A stretch of 64,000 nucleotides of DNA from Flavobacterium sp. HSC-32F16 (GCF_024171645.1 NZ_JALKAC010000011.1:124001-188000), one strand, 5' to 3'; counted from the stretch's first letter, positions 1-9,243 are shown. Program-made: numbers and translations. Notes: generated by a model not told the origin, from the sequence alone.

Positions 1-111
1 TTTCTATAGGAAAAGAAAAAAGGATGCAAGCCGCGAAACTACACATCCTCCTTATAATCAGAATAACACGAAGTTATTCCATATAATAATAATTCAAAAA
101 TACAAAATTTC

Positions 112-2730
112 ATGAAGCATATAATTTCAGCATGCTTTTTTTTATTCAGTTTATGTATGTCCGCTCAGAACGTTACGGTAACTGTAGATCAAAATGTAAC
201 CTTAAAAGAATTCTTTAAACAAATTGAAAATCAGTCGGACTTTAAATTTGCCTTTACAGATCAAATTGATACCAATCAAAAGTATTTCACGAAAAAAAGC
301 ACTTATAAGCAAATCGAAATCGAGAAATTGATCTCTGAATTAAACAAAAGTACTTCTATACAGTTTTCTATTGTAGGCAATAACATTTTTGTGAAACAAA
401 AATCTCAATCTCCCCGACCAGCCAAAAAAAAAAGCAGACTGACAGGACAAATTCTCGATGATACTAAACAGCCCGTTATTGGCGCCAATGTTTATATTAA
501 AGAATTGGAAGCTGGCGCTATAACGGATGTAAACGGAAAATACAGCATTGAGGCTCCAAATGGTAATTATACGGTTTCGGTAAGTTATGTTGGTTTTAAA
601 AATCACGAAAAAAACATAACCATTTCTGATGACACAAGAATCAATTTCAATATGGATTCAGATAGCCAGGAATTAGAACAGGTTATTGTAACCGGTAATA
701 AAGCTATTGATATCAAAACTACTCAAATGAGTGTAAACCGACTATCGATGCAGGAAATAAAAAGAATTCCTGTTGCAATGGGCGAGCCAGATCCTTTAAA
801 ATCGATATTGACTTTACCAGGAGTTACTAATGCCGGAGAAGCTTCATCTGGTTTTAACGTGCGAGGTGGTGCTGCCGATCAGAATTTAATTCTTTTAGAT
901 GGCGCTCCGGTTTATAACGACTCTCACATGTTTGGTTTTTTCTCTGTTTTTAATGCCGATATGATCAATGGTTTGGATTTATATAAAGGCGGTATTCCAT
1001 CTAAATTTGGAGGGCGTGTTTCTTCTGTTTTAGATGTTACACAGCAAACAGGAGATTTTGAGAATTATAAAGTAAACGGGGGAATTGGTGTAATTTCAAG
1101 CCGTCTTTTGGTTCAGGGACCTATACAAAAAGAAAAAGGATCTTTTATAGTATCAGGTCGTACTTCGTATGCCCATTTATTTTTAAAACTGGCAGACAAT
1201 CAAAACTCGGCTATGTTTTATGATTTTAATGCTAAATTAAATTACCGTTTTAATGCCAATAATACATTAAGTTTTTCTGGTTATTTAGGAAATGATGTAT
1301 TCGACATTAACGATCGTTTTTCTAGTAAATACGGAAACACAATGGGAATTTTAAGCTGGAAACATAAATTTTCTGATCATTTAAATCATAATCTTTCTGT
1401 TTTTTACAGTGATTATAAATTTAATCTGGGACTTTCAACAGAAAATTTCGAATGGGACAGCAACATCCAAAATTACGGTCTTAAATACGGCTGGAATTAT
1501 CAAAAATCAGAAAAATTCAAAATCAATTACGGAATTGATGGTTTATATTATAATTTCAATCCTGGTACTGTACAGCCAACAAGTTCAGAATCTCAATTCA
1601 ATTTTAAGCAGCTTGATAAAAAATATGCTCTAGAAGCTTCGGCATATCTTGATTTTGAAAATCAAATTACAGAGAAACTAAATTTCCGTTACGGACTTCG
1701 TTACAGCACGTTTTATCGTTTAGGTTCGGAAACAATCAGTACTTACGAAAATGGTCAGGCTGTTGTATACAATCCGTTATATAAAATTTACGAAGAAGGA
1801 ACTCCAACAGGAACAATCTCTTACGGAAAAGGAAAGAAAATCAGCAATTTTGATAATTTAGAACCAAGAGCTGCGCTTTCGTATGCTTTTAATGACAATA
1901 CATCGGTAAAAGCGAGTTACAACAGAATGGCACAGTACATTCATATTTTATCAAATACCCAATCTCCGCTTCCAATGAGTATCTGGACACCAAGCGGACC
2001 CTTTACCAAACCTCAGCTTTTGGATCAATATGCAATTGGTTATTTTAAAAACTTAAAAGACAACGATTATTCTTTTGAAGGAGAGTTGTTTTACAAAAAC
2101 GTTCAAAACCGTATCGATTACATAGACGGAGCAGATATATTGGCAAACAATAATATCGAACAAGTTATTCTAAACGGTAAAGCCAGATCGTATGGTATGG
2201 AAGTATTATTTAGAAAAAATACCGGAATTTTCACAGGATGGGTTTCCTATACCTTATCCAGAGCAGAACAAAAAACACCGGGAAGAAATGCCGATGAACC
2301 AGGAATTGCAAATGGCGACTGGTATTTATCAGGGTATGATAAAATGCACAATTTAAGCATTGTGGGAAGTTATGAATTTAGTCCAAAATGGTCTTTTAAT
2401 GGAAATTTCACGCTGCAGTCAGGACAGCCTGTAACGTATGCCAATGGGTATTATGAATTTGGAAAACTTCATGTGCCTAATTATTCTTTGAGAAACGAAA
2501 ACAGACTGCCGCTTTTCCATCACCTTGATGTGTCGGCGACTTATACGCCAAAACCAGACAAAAAGAAAGGATGGCAGAGCTATTGGGTTTTCAGCATTTA
2601 CAATATTTACAACCGAAAAAATGCAGCTTCTATGAGTTTTACAACAAATGAAGATACGGGTGCAAATGAAACAAGAAGGTTATCAATCTTCGGAATTGTA
2701 CCTGGAGTTTCTTATAATTTTAAATTTTAA
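112..2730 (+). CDS. TonB-dependent receptor with STN and carboxypeptidase-like N-terminal domains
   Basis: Outer-membrane active transporter, 872 residues, energised by TonB/ExbBD. A signal peptide (1-18, ending ..SAQ) is followed by a secretin/TonB N-terminal (STN) domain (about 25-97), a CarboxypepD_reg-like beta-sandwich (about 110-185, with VIGANVYIK and DVNGKYSI), a plug domain (about 215-310, with GFNVRGGAADQNLILLDGAP) and a beta-barrel ending in aromatic ..YNFKF. STN domains are known to pass signals to FecR anti-sigma factors, but no sigma/FecR pair is visible here; one could lie upstream of the window. The DUF4249 lipoprotein follows 4 nt later and is probably the surface partner. 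Substrate unknown. The upstream 111 nt hold two short inverted repeats (AGGATG..CATCCT near 22-52 and AATAAC..GTTATT at 62-78) of unknown role. Confidence 0.93.
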   Translation: MKHIISACFFLFSLCMSAQNVTVTVDQNVTLKEFFKQIENQSDFKFAFTDQIDTNQKYFTKKSTYKQIEIEKLISELNKSTSIQFSIVGNNIFVKQKSQSPRPAKKKSRLTGQILDDTKQPVIGANVYIKELEAGAITDVNGKYSIEAPNGNYTVSVSYVGFKNHEKNITISDDTRINFNMDSDSQELEQVIVTGNKAIDIKTTQMSVNRLSMQEIKRIPVAMGEPDPLKSILTLPGVTNAGEASSGFNVRGGAADQNLILLDGAPVYNDSHMFGFFSVFNADMINGLDLYKGGIPSKFGGRVSSVLDVTQQTGDFENYKVNGGIGVISSRLLVQGPIQKEKGSFIVSGRTSYAHLFLKLADNQNSAMFYDFNAKLNYRFNANNTLSFSGYLGNDVFDINDRFSSKYGNTMGILSWKHKFSDHLNHNLSVFYSDYKFNLGLSTENFEWDSNIQNYGLKYGWNYQKSEKFKINYGIDGLYYNFNPGTVQPTSSESQFNFKQLDKKYALEASAYLDFENQITEKLNFRYGLRYSTFYRLGSETISTYENGQAVVYNPLYKIYEEGTPTGTISYGKGKKISNFDNLEPRAALSYAFNDNTSVKASYNRMAQYIHILSNTQSPLPMSIWTPSGPFTKPQLLDQYAIGYFKNLKDNDYSFEGELFYKNVQNRIDYIDGADILANNNIEQVILNGKARSYGMEVLFRKNTGIFTGWVSYTLSRAEQKTPGRNADEPGIANGDWYLSGYDKMHNLSIVGSYEFSPKWSFNGNFTLQSGQPVTYANGYYEFGKLHVPNYSLRNENRLPLFHHLDVSATYTPKPDKKKGWQSYWVFSIYNIYNRKNAASMSFTTNEDTGANETRRLSIFGIVPGVSYNFKF

Positions 2731-2734
2731 TGCT

Positions 2735-3574
2735 ATGAATAAATTAAAAAAATATACCATAATGAACAAAACACTGGCATTAATGAGTCTTCTTTTCGTT
2801 GTATTTTTTACTTCGTGTGAAGATGTTGTAAATCTTGATTTAGAAACCGGAGAAACAAGATTAGTAATCGATGCTGAAATCGTTTGGAAAAAAGGAACCA
2901 GCGGTAACGAACAAGTAATAAAAATAAGTAAAACGGCCTCTTATTACAGCGGTACAACACCAAAAGTTTCAGGTGCTCAGGTAAGGGTTGAAAACACCAA
3001 TGGAGATGTTTTTACTTTTAATGAATCTGAACCTGGCGTTTATGTATGCACTAATTTTGTACCTGTAATCGACATGGATTATAAATTATTTGTTGAAGCC
3101 GAAGGAAAAAGTTTTACCGCTTCAGAAAAACTAACTTCTGTAACTCCAATAACCAAAGTAGAGCAAAAAATGGTTCCTGATTTTGGAGGAGAAGATGTAA
3201 TTGAAGTTACTTTTTATTACACCGATCCTGCAGATCAGGTTAATTTTTATTTAACCGATTATGAAAGTGAATTTCTAATATATCCGGATTATGAATTAAC
3301 GAATGATGAATTTTATAACGGAAACGAAATAAGCACTCGTTATTCTGATGAAGATATGAAACCCGGAAACACTTTAAAAATTCTGCACAGAGGTGTTTCT
3401 AAAAACTTCTATAATTACATGAAATTGATTTTAGAAGCTTCAAGTTCAAACCCATTCCTTGTCCCTCCGGGAAACATTAGAGGAAACATTGTAAATACAA
3501 GTGATACCAATAATTTTGCATTAGGTTATTTTAGACTTTGCGAAGCAGATGGTGTTGATTATGTGGTACAATAA
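2735..3574 (+). CDS. DUF4249 family lipoprotein, partner of the TonB receptor
   Basis: Predicted lipoprotein of about 279 residues. The N-terminus has a hydrophobic segment followed by the lipobox ..VVFFTSC, with Cys28 from this start. ATG at 2735 was chosen because it lies just after the receptor stop; ATG at 2762 is an equally good alternative that keeps a full signal peptide. The rest is beta-rich (repeated YY, V.V and NGDVFTF-type strands), as in the DUF4249 family, whose members sit next to TonB-dependent receptors in Bacteroidota. By analogy with other receptor/lipoprotein pairs it may help capture the ligand at the surface; this is inference. A strong hairpin terminator follows, so the receptor and this gene form a two-gene unit. 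Confidence 0.85.
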   Translation: MNKLKKYTIMNKTLALMSLLFVVFFTSCEDVVNLDLETGETRLVIDAEIVWKKGTSGNEQVIKISKTASYYSGTTPKVSGAQVRVENTNGDVFTFNESEPGVYVCTNFVPVIDMDYKLFVEAEGKSFTASEKLTSVTPITKVEQKMVPDFGGEDVIEVTFYYTDPADQVNFYLTDYESEFLIYPDYELTNDEFYNGNEISTRYSDEDMKPGNTLKILHRGVSKNFYNYMKLILEASSSNPFLVPPGNIRGNIVNTSDTNNFALGYFRLCEADGVDYVVQ

Positions 3575-3588
3575 AAACCCATTTTCAT

Positions 3589-3637
3589 AAAAAAGACAAA
3601 TCCCTTAAATATCGCATTTAAGGGATTTGTCTTTTTT
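3589..3637 (+). terminator. Rho-independent terminator after the TonB receptor/DUF4249 pair
   Basis: A 22-bp near-perfect stem (3589-3610 with 3616-3637) encloses a 5-nt loop and ends in a run of T. It lies 15 nt after the DUF4249 stop codon. Confidence 0.9.
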
Positions 3638-3702
3638 AAAATCATTTTCTTTTTTTATCTCGTAAATGATTAGTTTTATTCCAACACAAAATAACACGAA
3701 GA

Positions 3703-4524
3703 ATGATTTCACTAAATATGGTTTGGCCGGCAATTTATGTTTATGACGAAATTTGGCGTTTTTGGTTTTTAGTATTTGTAACTATCATAATCGAGACTTT
3801 TACCATTATGGCAATGCTAAAATACTCTCTTCAAAAATCACTCATAGCTTCAATCGTCGGAAATTTGGTTTCAGGACTTATTGGAACATTTGTAATGATG
3901 TGGGCAATGCTTTTTTGGCACTTAATTGCAGACAATTTTGTTCCTCATGCCACTTTTGATATTATTAATTGGGTGGCAACATACGTTTTAATGTGTCTGG
4001 GAAGTGTATTGATTGAGACCTTTACGATTAAACTTATCTTCAAAGAAACCATTAAGAAACTCTTCATTCCTTTATTAATTGGAAATCTGCTCACTTATGG
4101 TTTTATAGCGTATTCTATGATGACCAGTTCTGATAAAGATGAAAACATAAAAAGAACAGAATACATTTTTTATTCTCCAACGCCAAATAACTTTATACTT
4201 CTAGACAGCACGAAACTCCAAATAGTAACAGCAAAAACAGAGGTTTTATATGATGAAAAAGACAGTGTGCTCAACACAACTTATCCGCTAAAAATACATT
4301 TTAAAAAAGAAAAACCTGATAATTTTCAATTTGAATTAAGGCTTTCTGGAGAAGAAGATGCGGGAGGTATAGAAGTTGACAAAAAAATTATTCAATTAGA
4401 TAAATTATCGGATACTGTAAATATAGTCCTGGAACAAAAAAATCCCGATCCTAATAAAGGCTGGACCGCTCCTATTATTACAGACACAATTAAGTTTGTA
4501 AAGAGTCAGGTAAAGCAAAAATAG
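3703..4524 (+). CDS. Unknown membrane protein with a soluble C-terminal domain
   Basis: I do not recognise this 273-residue protein. The first 145 residues contain about four hydrophobic segments (near 12-40, 45-75, 88-110 and 120-142). They look internally duplicated: IIIETFTI near residue 29 and VLIETFTIKLIF near 105 sit in equivalent helices, each followed by a K-rich turn and a helix starting ..LIGN or ..IVGN. Residues 150-273 are hydrophilic and beta-rich and should lie on one side of the membrane. The gene stands alone between a terminator and the methionine aminopeptidase gene 67 nt downstream. Function unknown; a transporter-like or sensor role cannot be judged from the sequence. Confidence 0.75.
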   Translation: MISLNMVWPAIYVYDEIWRFWFLVFVTIIIETFTIMAMLKYSLQKSLIASIVGNLVSGLIGTFVMMWAMLFWHLIADNFVPHATFDIINWVATYVLMCLGSVLIETFTIKLIFKETIKKLFIPLLIGNLLTYGFIAYSMMTSSDKDENIKRTEYIFYSPTPNNFILLDSTKLQIVTAKTEVLYDEKDSVLNTTYPLKIHFKKEKPDNFQFELRLSGEEDAGGIEVDKKIIQLDKLSDTVNIVLEQKNPDPNKGWTAPIITDTIKFVKSQVKQK

Positions 4525-4591
4525 TCTTATATTGCGACGCTTAAATTCTTTTGGAATAACTTGTTATTCCAAATACTTAATTAAAAATACC

Positions 4592-5356
4592 ATGTCAATA
4601 ACAACAGAAGCAGAATTAACCGGAATGAAAAAAGCAAGCGAAGCGGTAGCTTATGCTTTAAAAGAAATGAGAAATTTTGCAAAACCCGGCATATCGACAA
4701 AAGAACTGGATGAATATGGCGGAAAAATACTAAACGACTTAGGTGCAAAATCAGCACCGTATGTAACATATGGTTTTCCGGGCTGGACGTGCATCAGCGT
4801 AAATAAAGAATTTTGCCACGGCATACCTTCAGAAAAAAGAATTTTAAAAGAAGGTGATTTAATTAATATTGATGTTTCGGCAGAATTAAATGGTTTCTTT
4901 TCAGATAATGGAGGTTCGTTTGTAATTGGTGAAGATGTAAACCAGCATCAAAAATTAATTCAGGCTTCAAAAGAAATTCTGTATAAAGCCATTTACAATA
5001 TAAAAGGAGGCGTTCGTATTTCTGATATTGGTTTTATAATGGAAACCGAAGCCAAAAAGAGAGGCTATAAAGTGATCAAAAATTTAACAGGCCACGGAAT
5101 TGGAAGAGGTTTACACGAAGAACCACACGAAATAGCCAATTACAGAGACCGTTTTAACCTGACAAGATTTAAGAAAAACTCAGTAGTTGCCATAGAAACC
5201 TTTATTTCTACAACTTCTACAATTGCCGAAACTTTACAAGATGGCTGGACAATGGTTGGAAACAGAGGCGGTTTTATGGCCCAGCATGAACATACAATTG
5301 TCGTGACAGAAGGAAAACCAATTATATTGACAGAAATGAACGGAATCTGGAATTAA
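4592..5356 (+). CDS. map: Type I methionine aminopeptidase
   Basis: Removes the N-terminal methionine from nascent proteins in the cytosol, using two divalent metals. The 254-residue product covers the whole type I fold. The five metal ligands can be placed: Asp in INIDVSAE, Asp in FFSDNGG, His in GHGIGRGLHEEP, Glu in VAIETFIS and Glu in QHEHTIVVTEG. ATG at 4592 was chosen because it gives the family N-terminus; in-frame codons further upstream would add an unsupported extension. The gene is monocistronic with its own terminator. In this phylum the essential map copy normally lies in the ribosomal-protein cluster, so this is probably a second copy; that is inference, since the other copy would be outside the window. 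Confidence 0.92.
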   Translation: MSITTEAELTGMKKASEAVAYALKEMRNFAKPGISTKELDEYGGKILNDLGAKSAPYVTYGFPGWTCISVNKEFCHGIPSEKRILKEGDLINIDVSAELNGFFSDNGGSFVIGEDVNQHQKLIQASKEILYKAIYNIKGGVRISDIGFIMETEAKKRGYKVIKNLTGHGIGRGLHEEPHEIANYRDRFNLTRFKKNSVVAIETFISTTSTIAETLQDGWTMVGNRGGFMAQHEHTIVVTEGKPIILTEMNGIWN

Positions 5357-5382
5357 AAAGTCAATATAAGATATACAATTAT

Positions 5383-5420
5383 AAAAACCCTTAAACAATA
5401 TTGTTTAAGGGTTTTTGTTT
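5383..5420 (+). terminator. Rho-independent terminator after map
   Basis: A 16-bp stem (5383-5398 with 5401-5416) with a 2-nt nominal loop and a T-rich tail. It lies 27 nt after the map stop. Confidence 0.88.
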
Positions 5421-5470
5421 ATAAATAAAAAACTAATAATCAACAAATTAAATTAACTTGTTTTTTAAAC

Positions 5471-5482
5471 TTTTGATCAAAA
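5471..5482. promoter_or_regulatory. Perfect 12-bp palindrome upstream of the GH130 gene
   Basis: TTTTGATCAAAA reads the same on both strands and lies about 205 nt before the GH130 start codon, in a gene-free stretch (5421-5687). It could be a regulator site, but AT-rich palindromes of this size also arise by chance. A second loose inverted repeat, AGAGATT..AATCTCT near 5570-5594, follows. No clear TAnnTTTG box was found for the downstream gene. Confidence 0.3.
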
Positions 5483-5687
5483 ATATTTTAAGAAATAAAA
5501 CACACAAAAAGAATTTAATAAAGATTTAAGTTTTTTTTATTTAACAAAATCATTAACTTGTTATTGAAATAGAGATTAAAAGGATAAAATCTCTTGTTTC
5601 AAGCAGGTATTTTCTAAATAAATAACACCTGTAAAAGTAATTTCAAAAAACACATACAATTTCTTATTGTACTTAAAAAGTAAAACT

Positions 5688-7154
5688 ATGCGAGTATCTG
5701 TCACACGTAAAAACATCAAATTTACCCCCGATTCCAGAAGAGTTGTTGCCCGATATTTTATGAATGGCGAAGAGCGGACACAGCAAATGGTTTTACGTAT
5801 CATGATTCTCGACGAGAAACAGGTTTTAGAAACCTTAGAACAAACGCTTCGTGAATTTGCCAGACGCCATAGAAATATCTCAGCCATTTTTTTTAGACAT
5901 TGTGAAAGAATAAAACCCGTGATTGAAGCCATGCAGATTGATTACGAAGGTATGTCTCTTAATCGAAAAATGCTTATTGGCTCTTATTGCACAATGGAAT
6001 ATGCCATAGAATCTGCCGCGATTTTTAATCCTTCAATTGTAGAAGATTTTGATCAGTCGGGTTTAGAAGCCGGAGAAAAACGCGTTATCATTTCATTTCG
6101 TGCAACGGGTGAAGGTCACATCTCCTCTATTGTTTTTAGAAGGGGAATTCTGGACAGAGATAATAACCTTCAGATAATGAAAATTGGCCATCATATTGAT
6201 AAGGCCGAAATTGAACATAAAACCTTATTCAACAAAGAACGCTTTTTAACAAAGCTGATCGAAATGCATACGCAGGACAAATATATTGCCCAGATTATGC
6301 AGGACCTTCCGGAAGAATTTGAATTTGCAATTTTAAAAAACACCTTAAATACCGCTTTAAGAGATCCATCTATTCGTCAGGAAAGAAGAACCGCTCTCGA
6401 AGAAATACTCTGGCTTGCCAATTCATTTTATGATTTACAATTTAAACACGATTCTGATATCACAGAACGTGTAATTTTCCCAATATCCGATTCAGAAAGC
6501 CGCGGAATAGAAGATGCCCGTTTTGTCCGTTTTATAGACGACGATGATTCTGTTCGCGTTATGGCAACTTATACAGCTTATAACGGCCATGCGATTTTAC
6601 CCAAATTAATTTCTACCGAAGATTTCTATTCTTTTAGAGTAATGCCTTTGCACGGAGAAGGTGCCCAAAATAAAAATCTGGCTTTGTTTCCAAGAAAAAT
6701 AAAAGGAAAATATGCTATGCTTGCGCGTATTGACGGCGTTAACAATTACATTATGTATTCTGACCGCGTAACGCAATGGAATACTCCTGTTTTATTGCAG
6801 GAACCTCGTTACACTTGGGAATTTACACAAATAGGGAATTGCGGTTCTCCACTTTGGACGGAAGAAGGATGGCTTGTAATTACGCACGGAGTTGGGACTA
6901 TGAGACGCTATTGCATTGGCGCTTCTTTATTTGATCTTGATGATCCTTCAAAAGAAATTGGAAGGTTAAAAGAGCCTTTGCTTTCTCCTCTTGAAGATGA
7001 ACGTGAAGGTTATGTTCCAAATGTTGTCTATTCCTGCGGTGCTATTATTCACAACAAAAGTCTTATTTTACCGTATGCCGTTTCTGATTATTCTTCGACT
7101 TATGGCGTGGTAGATTTAGCGGAATTGCTGGATACTTTGAAAAAGAGTAAATAA
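5688..7154 (+). CDS. GH130 family beta-mannoside phosphorylase or hydrolase
   Basis: Predicted cytoplasmic glycosidase of 488 residues; no signal peptide. A helical N-terminal region of about 200 residues precedes the five-bladed beta-propeller of GH130. The acid motif is in SRGIEDARFVRF (Asp of EDAR), and other propeller motifs include AILPKLISTEDF, NKNLALFPRKI and QIGNCGSPLWTEEGWL. GH130 contains both phosphorylases (inverting, phosphate-using) and beta-1,2-mannosidases; which applies depends on phosphate-binding Arg/His residues that I cannot assign with certainty. The long N-terminal part is typical of the roughly 490-residue Bacteroidota members. ATG at 5688 is preferred to a TTG at 5667. 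A small unknown gene follows after 8 nt, probably co-transcribed. Confidence 0.85.
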   Translation: MRVSVTRKNIKFTPDSRRVVARYFMNGEERTQQMVLRIMILDEKQVLETLEQTLREFARRHRNISAIFFRHCERIKPVIEAMQIDYEGMSLNRKMLIGSYCTMEYAIESAAIFNPSIVEDFDQSGLEAGEKRVIISFRATGEGHISSIVFRRGILDRDNNLQIMKIGHHIDKAEIEHKTLFNKERFLTKLIEMHTQDKYIAQIMQDLPEEFEFAILKNTLNTALRDPSIRQERRTALEEILWLANSFYDLQFKHDSDITERVIFPISDSESRGIEDARFVRFIDDDDSVRVMATYTAYNGHAILPKLISTEDFYSFRVMPLHGEGAQNKNLALFPRKIKGKYAMLARIDGVNNYIMYSDRVTQWNTPVLLQEPRYTWEFTQIGNCGSPLWTEEGWLVITHGVGTMRRYCIGASLFDLDDPSKEIGRLKEPLLSPLEDEREGYVPNVVYSCGAIIHNKSLILPYAVSDYSSTYGVVDLAELLDTLKKSK

Positions 7155-7162
7155 TACTAAGA

Positions 7163-7372
7163 ATGTATAAAATTATCTTATGCGAAAAAGCTACAGGTAT
7201 TATTCTGGAGCTTGATGGAAAAACAAGATATTCATATGATGGTGTAAATGATTTTCCTCCAACGTTTTTTGCTTCTCTTAAAGAGGTAGAAGATAAGGCA
7301 GAAACTTTACTAAAAGAGAATAATACTATTGAGATTCAAATTTGTAATGCTGATGGATCTCGTGTAAAATAA
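7163..7372 (+). CDS. Small protein of unknown function (69 aa)
   Basis: A 69-residue soluble protein with no signal peptide or Cys motif. The pattern is two short strands (YKIILCEKA, GIILELDGKTRYSY), an amphipathic helix around SLKEVEDKAETLLKE and a final strand IEIQICNAD, so a small alpha/beta fold is likely. It starts 8 nt after the GH130 gene and is probably translated from the same message. I do not recognise the family. Confidence 0.6.
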   Translation: MYKIILCEKATGIILELDGKTRYSYDGVNDFPPTFFASLKEVEDKAETLLKENNTIEIQICNADGSRVK

Positions 7373-7400
7373 TAACTTAAAAACTGTTTTTTATTTTTTT

Positions 7401-8171
7401 TTAAACTTTAATCAACCCCATAACAAAAGCCGTTCGCAAAGCTTCGGTGGTGTTTGAAACCTGCATTTTCTGGATGATATTTTGTCTGTGGCGTCGAACG
7501 GTATAAACTGAGATATTTAAAAATCCGGCAATTTGATCGCTGTTATTTCCTTTTGCTACCAGTTTTAAAATTTCTAATTCTCTTTTCGAAAGTAAGGTTT
7601 CGGAAAGAGAATTATATTTTTCAGAAGCAATGGTTTCGCCTGTCTGCATATTTACAATTCTGCCGTCAATTCCTGTGCTTGTTTGTAAATTACCGGAAGG
7701 CGAATACAAACACAACGCAAGCCAGATACTTCCGTTAGATGATTTTTTCAGATACATCGTTCGGTGATTAATATAATTCAGGTTTTGAGAGTCAGAAGTT
7801 CTTAATCGGCTGAAAGTGCTGTATTTTCTATATTCTTCTCCGGGTAAATTTTTAAGGAATTGTAAATACTGAAGTTCTAAAGCATGACGTTCCGTTACAT
7901 CATCAGGATTTATTTTATTGAAAATACAGTCTTCAAAAGCGGAATCGATTACTAAATCTTCAGAAGGTAATCCAAAAAGTTTACCAAAATTTCCCGCATA
8001 AATATAACTGCAATCTGCGTGAAAGTCTGAAAGCACGGCTACACATTGTTCTATCTCTACATAAGAAACAACCGATTTTTTATATTCTTCTATATCTAAA
8101 ACTTCTCCATCCAGAAAGGTTTGCTGCAATAAAGTTGAGGTTAACTGATCTTCGATGGAAACTTTGGGCAT
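7401..8171 (-). CDS. LuxR-type response regulator with PAS-like sensor domain
   Basis: DNA-binding regulator of 256 residues. The N-terminal two thirds (about 30-150) look like a PAS-type sensor (CSYIYAGNFGKLFGLPSEDLV). The C-terminus (about 190-255) is a LuxR/GerE helix-turn-helix: SKRELEILKLVAKG, NNSDQIAGFLNIS, VYTVRRHRQNIIQKM. There is no receiver domain, so control by phosphotransfer is not expected; the PAS domain may bind a small ligand. It is divergent from the DUF1349 lipoprotein gene (105 nt apart), a natural candidate target. Convergent with the small gene ending at 7372. The target and signal are unknown. Confidence 0.85.
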   Translation of the reverse strand: MPKVSIEDQLTSTLLQQTFLDGEVLDIEEYKKSVVSYVEIEQCVAVLSDFHADCSYIYAGNFGKLFGLPSEDLVIDSAFEDCIFNKINPDDVTERHALELQYLQFLKNLPGEEYRKYSTFSRLRTSDSQNLNYINHRTMYLKKSSNGSIWLALCLYSPSGNLQTSTGIDGRIVNMQTGETIASEKYNSLSETLLSKRELEILKLVAKGNNSDQIAGFLNISVYTVRRHRQNIIQKMQVSNTTEALRTAFVMGLIKV

Positions 8172-8225
8172 AGTGGATTTATAAATTGGTTAATTTTACG
8201 TATTGCTGTTTTTGGAAAGCAGAAC

Positions 8226-8233
8226 TAAATTTG
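8226..8233 (+). promoter_or_regulatory. -7 promoter box (TAAATTTG) for the DUF1349 lipoprotein gene
   Basis: TAAATTTG matches the Bacteroidota sigma-A -7 consensus TAnnTTTG, 43 nt before the start codon at 8277. A TTG at 8203-8205, 20 nt upstream of the box, fits a -33 element. Confidence 0.6.
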
Positions 8234-8276
8234 AAAAACCTAAATTATCATTTTTATACTTCTAACAAAACATTTT

Positions 8277-9029
8277 ATGAAAACTAAATTTATTACATGC
8301 CTGGCTTTCTTTGGAATTATTATTTTTTCAAGCTGCAACAATTCTTCAAAGGAAAATAAACCAGAAGAAAAAACCGCTGAAAAAACTTCAGATTCTGCTT
8401 TTGTCCGAGGCAGTTCCTGCGATATAAAACTCGATCAAATTCATTTTACAAAATCTATTAACGGTGCCGATACTCTGGCAAAAGTGGACGAGAAAAAGAA
8501 TATACTATTTCATGTGGGCGAGAAAAAAGATTATTTCTCAGATCCAAACAATAAACTTTCAAACAACACCGCTCCTATTCTTCTATCTAAAATAGACAAC
8601 ACAAAACCTTTTACGATTACGGCAAAAGTAAGTCCTGAATTTACTGAAACCGGTTTATATAATGCGGGAGTTTTGTATTTATATGTAAATGACAGTTTTT
8701 ATCAGAAATTTTGTTTTGAACAGGACGAAAGAGGAAATCACAGAATTGTGACGGTTCGTACAATAGGAACTTCAGATGACAACAATCATGATGTGGTAAA
8801 AGGGAAAACGGTTTATATGAAAATTTCATCAGATACGCAGACGGTTGCCAGTTATTATTCGCTGGATAATAAAACCTGGCAGATGGTTCGTTTGTACAAA
8901 AACAACTATCCGGCAGAACTTTGGGGCGGTATAAGCGCACAGTGTCCGGTTGAAAAAGGAACTACAAGTTATTTTGAAGAAATTAGTTTAGAACAAAAAA
9001 GCGTTAAAGATTTCCGTTTGGGGATTTAG
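8277..9029 (+). CDS. DUF1349 (concanavalin-like) lipoprotein
   Basis: Exported lipoprotein of 250 residues. The lipobox is ..IIFSSCNN with Cys20, followed by a Lys/Glu-rich linker (21-45). From about residue 55 the protein matches the DUF1349 / regulation-of-enolase-1 family, a jelly-roll related to concanavalin-type lectins: PFTITAKVSPEF, YNAGVLYLYVNDSFYQKFCFE, a central TVRTIGTSDD, and WGGISAQCPVEKG near the end. Such domains often bind or modify glycans, but function in this family is not established. It is divergent from a PAS-LuxR regulator and followed by a terminator, so it is a single-gene unit. Confidence 0.8.
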   Translation: MKTKFITCLAFFGIIIFSSCNNSSKENKPEEKTAEKTSDSAFVRGSSCDIKLDQIHFTKSINGADTLAKVDEKKNILFHVGEKKDYFSDPNNKLSNNTAPILLSKIDNTKPFTITAKVSPEFTETGLYNAGVLYLYVNDSFYQKFCFEQDERGNHRIVTVRTIGTSDDNNHDVVKGKTVYMKISSDTQTVASYYSLDNKTWQMVRLYKNNYPAELWGGISAQCPVEKGTTSYFEEISLEQKSVKDFRLGI

Positions 9030-9111
9030 GGACATTAAAAAATAAAAAACAGATTAGTTTATATGAATCGTTCTTACGGAACTTAAAAGGAGAGTCTGGC
9101 TCATAAGATAT

Positions 9112-9145
9112 TTAAGGATGGATTAAAATCCATCCTTAATTTTTA
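9112..9145 (+). terminator. Rho-independent terminator after the DUF1349 gene
   Basis: A 12-bp stem (9112-9123 with 9128-9139), tetraloop TAAA and T-run. It lies 82 nt after the stop codon. Confidence 0.75.
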
Positions 9146-9243
9146 AAACAAAAGGCTGATATTAGCGTATACAGAAAAGATTATCCAATTTATGAAACAA
9201 ATGAATTTTAAAATTACCTTTACTTATCTTTTCATAAAATGCA

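Noticed and set aside
1-111. Hairpins AGGATG..CATCCT and AATAAC..GTTATT considered as a riboswitch
   Set aside because: Stems of six bases with no conserved aptamer core; probably chance or the tail of an upstream gene outside the window.
5576-5932. 118-codon antisense open frame at the GH130 start
   Set aside because: Overlaps the GH130 N-terminus on the other strand; codon and residue pattern not protein-like.
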